Shown here one piece after another: positions 6,057 through 9,553 of a stretch of DNA of 9,553 nucleotides; the stretch's first letter is position 1; each line of letters opens with the position of its first letter. A program made the translations under genes and the position numbers. A model generated the notes under the pieces. That model saw only the letters and a list, made by a program, of their open reading frames with translations. It made no database searches and was not told the DNA's origin. The stretch comes from an uncultured Solirubrobacterales bacterium (GTDB lineage Bacteria; Actinomycetota; Thermoleophilia; Solirubrobacterales; Solirubrobacteraceae): contig CAIKSH010000151.1 of assembly GCA_903830015.1 (NCBI GenBank), positions 1 to 9,553 on the forward strand. The letters run 5' to 3'.

Positions 6057-7936
6057 CAGCCGCCCGGCGGCGGGACGTAGCGCCCGACGCTGATGGTCAC
6101 CGTCGAGCCGGCGGGGGCCTTGCCGCCGGTCGGATTCTGGTCGACGACCGTTCCCTCGTCGGCCTCGTCGCTGACCGGGACCCGTTCGATGCTCACGCGG
6201 AAGCCGGCCCCCTGGATGCGATCGATCGCGGTCGCCTCATCGGTGCCCACCGTATTGGGCACGGTGGCGGTAGTGGCCTTCTTGGCGACCTCGATGGCCA
6301 CCGTCGAGCCGCGGTCGGCCTCGGTGCCACCGGCCGGGCTCTGGCCGATGACCGTGCCGGGAGCGGCGTCGGTGCTCTCCTTCTGGGTGACGCTCACCCC
6401 GAAGCCGGCCCCGCGCAGGGTGGCCTGCGCATCCTCGCTGGACTGGCCGACCACCGACGGCACCTCGACCTTCTCCTTGCCGGTGGAGACGATCAGGGTG
6501 ACCGTGGAGCCGAGCGGCGTCGGCGTGCCCTCCGGCGGGAGGGTCTCGACGGCGTCGCCCACCGGGACGCGGTCGTCCGGTTTCTTGCGCTCGCGCACGT
6601 TGAAGCCGGCGTTCTCCAGGCGGCGCTTGGCCTGCGAGGCGGTCAGGCCGCTGACCGAGGGCACGGGGAGGCTCTTGGGGCCGTCCGAGACGGTGATCGT
6701 CACCGTCGATCCCTTGCCGGCCCGGTCGCCGCCGGCCGGGTCCTGGGCGATGACCTGGCCCTTCGGGCTGTCGGACTGCTTTCGCACCGACTCGCTCTCG
6801 AAGCCGGCCTTCTTGAGGATCGTCTGGGCCTCGGCCTCCTGGCTTCCCACCACGGCGGGAACCGGCACCTGCGGCGCCCGGAGGATCAGCAGCAGGGCGA
6901 TCACGGCGGCTGCGGCCACCACGCCGGCGGCCACGAAGATCCACCAGCGGCGCCCGGGCCCGTCGCTGCCGTCGCCCTCGCCGTCACCGTTTCCGGCGCC
7001 GCCGGCGGTGGCCGCGGCGAGGGTCGCCCCGGTCATCCCCGCCTGGGTCTGGTCGGGGGCGGAGAGGGCGCGCGGCGGCGGCGGGAGGGCCGGCGTGTCG
7101 GGGAAGATCCCCTGCTGGGCCGCGTCGAGCGCGGCGATGAAGGCGTCGGCGTCGGCGAACCGCCGGGCCGGGTCCTTCTCCAGGGCCTTGAGGATCACCG
7201 CCCCCAGGGCCGGCGGGATCGACGGATTCACCGAGAGCGGGTCGGGAGGCGCCTCGCCGACCTGCTTCATGGCGATGGCCACCGCGCTCTCGCCGTCGAA
7301 CGGAAGCCGGCCTGTGGCCATCTCGTAGAGGACGACGCCGGTCGAGTAGAGGTCGGACTGCGGGCCCACCTCGTGGCCCTGGGCCTGCTCGGGCGACAGG
7401 TACTGGGCCGTGCCCATGATCGAGCCGGTCTGGGTCATGTCCGAGGCACCGGCGCGGGCGATCCCGAAGTCGGTGACGGTGGCCAGGCCGTCGTCGTCGA
7501 CGATCACGTTGTGGGGCTTGATGTCGCGGTGGACCACCCCGCGGCGGTGGGCGAAGCGCTCGGCGCGCAGGATCTGGGAGGCCAGGTCGGCGGCCAGCGC
7601 CGGGTCGAGCGGGCCGTAGTCGTTGATGATCTGCTTGAGCGAGCGGCCCTGGAGGTACTCCATGGCGATGTAGTAGGTGCCGTCCCACTCGCCGCGGTCG
7701 TAGACCGAGACGATGTGCTGGTGCTGAAGGCCGGCGGCGTTGGAGGCCTCGCGGCGGAATCGCTCGACGAACTCCGGGTCCTGGGCGAACCGGCGGTGGA
7801 GGATCTTGACGGCGACCTGGCGGTCGAGCTGGAGGTCGCTGGCCAGGTAGACGTCGGCCATCCCGCCGGAGCCGATGCGCTGGCCGATCCGGTAGCGGCC
7901 GTCGATCACCGTCTCGGGGCCCAGGTCGCGGGTCAT
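6056..7936 (-). CDS. pknB: PASTA-domain transmembrane Ser/Thr protein kinase (PknB type)
   Basis: 626 residues. PknB/StkP-type kinases sense peptidoglycan fragments or lipid II outside the cell and phosphorylate division and wall-synthesis proteins inside. Kinase domain: IGSGGMADVY (21-30), VAVK with K44, HRDIKPHN (136-143) with D138, DFG (156-158), activation loop DMTQTGSIMGTAQYLSPEQ (166-184). T168 and T170 match the autophosphorylated TQT pair of mycobacterial PknB. A Pro-rich then Gly/Asp-rich linker (about 280-328) leads to one membrane helix (about 332-353). Four PASTA repeats follow, then a short VPPPGG tail. The ATG at 7936 is chosen because it begins the kinase fold, overlaps the PBP stop (ATGA) and has GGAGG 10 nt upstream (7951-7947); the frame is open further upstream but only as a shadow of the PBP gene. 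In this operon it plausibly regulates the adjacent SEDS-PBP pair. Confidence 0.96.
   Translation of the reverse strand: MTRDLGPETVIDGRYRIGQRIGSGGMADVYLASDLQLDRQVAVKILHRRFAQDPEFVERFRREASNAAGLQHQHIVSVYDRGEWDGTYYIAMEYLQGRSLKQIINDYGPLDPALAADLASQILRAERFAHRRGVVHRDIKPHNVIVDDDGLATVTDFGIARAGASDMTQTGSIMGTAQYLSPEQAQGHEVGPQSDLYSTGVVLYEMATGRLPFDGESAVAIAMKQVGEAPPDPLSVNPSIPPALGAVILKALEKDPARRFADADAFIAALDAAQQGIFPDTPALPPPPRALSAPDQTQAGMTGATLAAATAGGAGNGDGEGDGSDGPGRRWWIFVAAGVVAAAAVIALLLILRAPQVPVPAVVGSQEAEAQTILKKAGFESESVRKQSDSPKGQVIAQDPAGGDRAGKGSTVTITVSDGPKSLPVPSVSGLTASQAKRRLENAGFNVRERKKPDDRVPVGDAVETLPPEGTPTPLGSTVTLIVSTGKEKVEVPSVVGQSSEDAQATLRGAGFGVSVTQKESTDAAPGTVIGQSPAGGTEADRGSTVAIEVAKKATTATVPNTVGTDEATAIDRIQGAGFRVSIERVPVSDEADEGTVVDQNPTGGKAPAGSTVTISVGRYVPPPGG
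6083..6871 (-). repeat. Four tandem PASTA repeats of PknB
   Basis: The extracellular part of the kinase holds four units of about 63-67 residues, starting near residues 356, 422, 488 and 557. Each begins with a V-P-x-V/T-x-G motif (VPAVVG, VPSVSG, VPSVVG, VPNTVG), contains an A-G-F core and ends with a G-S-T-V strand. Units 1, 3 and 4 also share a Q-x-P-x-G-G turn; unit 2 has LPPEG instead. The DNA repeats only weakly, as expected for old protein repeats. Confidence 0.9.
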
Positions 7937-9375
7937 TGCAGGAGCGCCTCCATGACCGCCTTGGCGATCGGCGCGGCGTCGGTGCCGCCGAAGCCTCCGA
8001 CCGTCTTCTCGATCGTCACCGCCACGGCGACCTTCGGGTTGTCGGCGGGGGCGAAGCCGATGAACCACGGCTGGGTGATGTTCTGCTCGACGTTGCGCTC
8101 GGCGGTGCCGGTCTTGCCGGCCACGTCGATGCCCTCCAGGGCGGCCGCGGTGCCGGTTCCCTCCTGGACGACCCGGGTCATCATCGCCGTCAGCTCCGCC
8201 GCGCTCGAGGAGGACATGACACGCGAGTAGGTGCGCGGCTGGATGTCGAGTGCGGTGCGGCCCTCGGGGTCGATCGTGCGCGTGCCGATCAGCGGGTGCA
8301 TCAGCACGCCGCGGTTGGCCACCGCCGAGGCGACCATGGCCATCTGGAGCGGCGTGGCCAGGAGCTTGTCCTGGCCGATCGCCGTGCGGCCGATATCGAC
8401 GCAGTCGTTGGTCACCTTGACGATTTCGCGGCGCCCGCCGCTGGTGCAGTAGTCGCCGCTGGCCAGGCGCTCGTTGGCCGGAAGGTCAACCGGCACCTTG
8501 CGGCCGAAGCCAAGCCGCTCCATGTAGCGCTGCATCGTCCGCTTGCCCAGCTTCTCCCCGACCTGGGCCCACCAGGTGTTGACCGACTGGGTGAGCGCGG
8601 TCGTCATGTCGATCTCGCCGTAGTCCTCGCTGCCGGCGTTGTTGAGCGGCACGCCCGAGATGGGAATGCCGTTCTTGCCGCTGAGGACCGAGTCGGGCTG
8701 GAAGCGCCCGCTGTCCAGCGCGGCGATCGCGGTGACCGCCTTGAAGGTGGAGCCCGGCGGGTAGAGGCCAGCGGTCGTCCGGTTGAGCAGCGGGGCCCCC
8801 GGCGCCTGGTTGAGCGCGCTGGTCGCCTTGGCGCTGCGCAGCGTGTTGGGGTTGTAGTCGGGGATCGAGGTCATCACCTGCACCCTCCCGGTCCGCGGCT
8901 CCAGGGCGACCACGGCACCGGCACGGCCGGCGAGCTGGTCGATGGCGACCTGCTGGGCGTCCGGCTCGAGGGCCGTGCGCAGCGTGTTGCCCTGCTCCCG
9001 CTTGCCCTGGAGCTTGCGCAGCGTGTTCTCGATGCCCTGGGTGCGGCCGGTGAGCTGGCCGTTGTAGAAGCGCTCGAGCCCCGCGGTGCCCGGGTTGAGG
9101 TACGAGTAGCCGACCGCCTGGGCGAAGAGGCCGTCGAGCGGGTAGGTGCGGCTGTAGGTGTCATCCCGGCGGCGCAGCGAGCGGGCCAGGAGCACACCGT
9201 TGCCGGCGTAGATCGAACCCCGCTTGATCTTCTGCTGGGCCAGGAGGGCGCGCTTGTTCTGGGGGTTGTCCTCCAGCGAGTTGCGGTCCAGGACCGTCCA
9301 GCGCAGGGTGAAGAAGGCGAGCAGGCCGAAGAGGACCAGCGTGACGGCGAATACGCGGATGATCGGCCCATTCAT
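7933..9375 (-). CDS. pbpA: Class B penicillin-binding protein (D,D-transpeptidase, PbpA-like)
   Basis: 480 residues, close to mycobacterial PbpA. It cross-links peptidoglycan stem peptides on the outer face of the membrane and works with a SEDS glycosyltransferase. A short cytoplasmic start is followed by a membrane anchor at about 5-25 with no cleavage site. A PBP dimerisation-like region follows: [16 protein letters not shown] at 51-66 and the [13 protein letters not shown] block at 78-90. The transpeptidase domain has all three catalytic boxes: STFK (S209, K212), SVN (264-266) and KTGTAE (421-426). There are no C-terminal PASTA domains. The ATG at 9375 has GGGAGG 7 nt upstream and overlaps the SEDS gene stop (ATGA). 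D81-G82 and the [12 protein letters not shown] block (94-105) resemble other PbpA proteins. FtsI-type septal function is less likely from the gene order but not excluded. Confidence 0.95.
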   Translation of the reverse strand: MNGPIIRVFAVTLVLFGLLAFFTLRWTVLDRNSLEDNPQNKRALLAQQKIKRGSIYAGNGVLLARSLRRRDDTYSRTYPLDGLFAQAVGYSYLNPGTAGLERFYNGQLTGRTQGIENTLRKLQGKREQGNTLRTALEPDAQQVAIDQLAGRAGAVVALEPRTGRVQVMTSIPDYNPNTLRSAKATSALNQAPGAPLLNRTTAGLYPPGSTFKAVTAIAALDSGRFQPDSVLSGKNGIPISGVPLNNAGSEDYGEIDMTTALTQSVNTWWAQVGEKLGKRTMQRYMERLGFGRKVPVDLPANERLASGDYCTSGGRREIVKVTNDCVDIGRTAIGQDKLLATPLQMAMVASAVANRGVLMHPLIGTRTIDPEGRTALDIQPRTYSRVMSSSSAAELTAMMTRVVQEGTGTAAALEGIDVAGKTGTAERNVEQNITQPWFIGFAPADNPKVAVAVTIEKTVGGFGGTDAAPIAKAVMEALLQ

Positions 9376-9553
9376 CGGCGCGCCTCCCGCCGCGCGCGAT
9401 CGGATACCAGCAGCAGGAGGGCGACGATCACGAAGTTGGCGACGATCGACGACCCGCCGTAGGAGACGAACGGGAGCGTGACGCCGGTGAGGGGGATCAC
9501 CTTGGTCACGCCGCCGACGATCACGAACACCTGGAGGGCGATCACCGTGGTCA
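9372..9553 (-). CDS. SEDS family peptidoglycan glycosyltransferase (RodA/FtsW), C-terminal end only
   Basis: Fifty-nine C-terminal residues are visible; the rest lies beyond the right edge. The motif [13 protein letters not shown], preceded by [10 protein letters not shown], is the SEDS-family signature near the last two membrane helices. A hydrophobic helix ([14 protein letters not shown]) and a basic tail DRARREARR end the protein. SEDS proteins polymerise lipid II into glycan strands and pair with a class B PBP, here encoded directly downstream with the stop overlapping its ATG (ATGA). Gene order points to RodA, but the fragment alone cannot separate RodA from FtsW. Confidence 0.92.
   Translation of the reverse strand, partial: TTVIALQVFVIVGGVTKVIPLTGVTLPFVSYGGSSIVANFVIVALLLLVSDRARREARR
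9383..9388 (-). promoter_or_regulatory. Shine-Dalgarno GGGAGG for pbpA
   Basis: On the minus strand GGGAGG lies 7 nt before the PBP ATG at 9375, inside the last codons of the SEDS gene. It is the best-placed ribosome site in the minus operon and confirms the start. Confidence 0.75.

Noticed and set aside
6058..6080. GC-rich inverted repeat GCCGC/GCGGC at the pknB-ddl junction
   Set aside because: It simply encodes the Pro-Pro-Pro-Gly-Gly tail; the arms are short and no T-run follows.
6083..6871. Tandem repeat that might suggest a CRISPR or other DNA repeat
   Set aside because: The periodicity is at protein level (PASTA domains, about 65 residues); the DNA units are too diverged to be a nucleic-acid repeat array.
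7937..8068. N-terminal extension of PknB to 8068
   Set aside because: The extension is Arg-rich shadow of the PBP gene; the kinase fold begins just after the ATG at 7936, which overlaps the PBP stop.
7936..9462. Long plus-strand open frame opposite the PBP gene
   Set aside because: It is an antisense shadow. The minus strand has all three PBP catalytic boxes, while the plus reading is Arg/Gly/Ala/His-rich with no recognisable motif, as expected from GC-rich codon bias.

Overview
The window is very GC-rich, gene-dense bacterial chromosome with NNG/NNC-biased codons and almost no intergenic DNA. The minus-strand order SEDS protein, class B PBP, PASTA-domain Ser/Thr kinase is the classic actinobacterial cell-wall elongation and signalling cluster (compare rodA-pbpA-pknA-pknB of mycobacteria). 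A D-Ala-D-Ala ligase appended to that cluster, a second membrane kinase with a discoidin-like ectodomain, and a PurM of archaeal flavour suggest a deep-branching actinobacterium. My guess is Thermoleophilia/Solirubrobacterales. That placement is an inference from gene content and style, not a search result.

Layout. Positions 1-1005 (minus) hold the 5' part of a PLP-dependent DegT/DnrJ/EryC1/StrS sugar aminotransferase that runs off the left edge. A 27-bp divergent spacer (1006-1032) separates it from a plus-strand operon of four genes: a DedA-family membrane protein (1033-1692), undecaprenyl-diphosphate phosphatase UppP (1703-2500), PurM (2497-3564) and a transmembrane Ser/Thr kinase (3561-5054). 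The last three are joined by ATGA and GTGA stop/start overlaps. The kinase stop codon abuts, with no gap, the stop codon of ddl on the minus strand. The minus-strand operon reads right to left: SEDS glycosyltransferase (C-terminal end only, 9553-9372), class B PBP (9375-7933), PASTA kinase PknB (7936-6056) and Ddl (6056-5055). Every junction in it is an overlapping stop/start.

How the genes fit together. The minus operon supplies the D-Ala-D-Ala precursor (Ddl), the polymerase/transpeptidase pair (SEDS plus bPBP) and the muropeptide-sensing kinase that regulates such machinery. The plus operon begins with two proteins of the undecaprenyl-phosphate carrier cycle: UppP dephosphorylates the lipid, and DedA proteins are implicated in returning it across the membrane. 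It ends with a second sensor kinase. The window therefore looks like a cell-envelope locus with one purine-biosynthesis gene inserted. There is no gene-free stretch over 30 bp, and I saw no tRNA, rRNA, CRISPR array or mobile element.

I did not find a clearly new system. The best leads are the discoidin-like kinase facing the PASTA kinase, the dedA-uppP pair with a divergent UppP active site, the archaeal-looking PurM, a possible bidirectional leaderless promoter at 1015-1024, and a GNRA-capped hairpin just before the second kinase.
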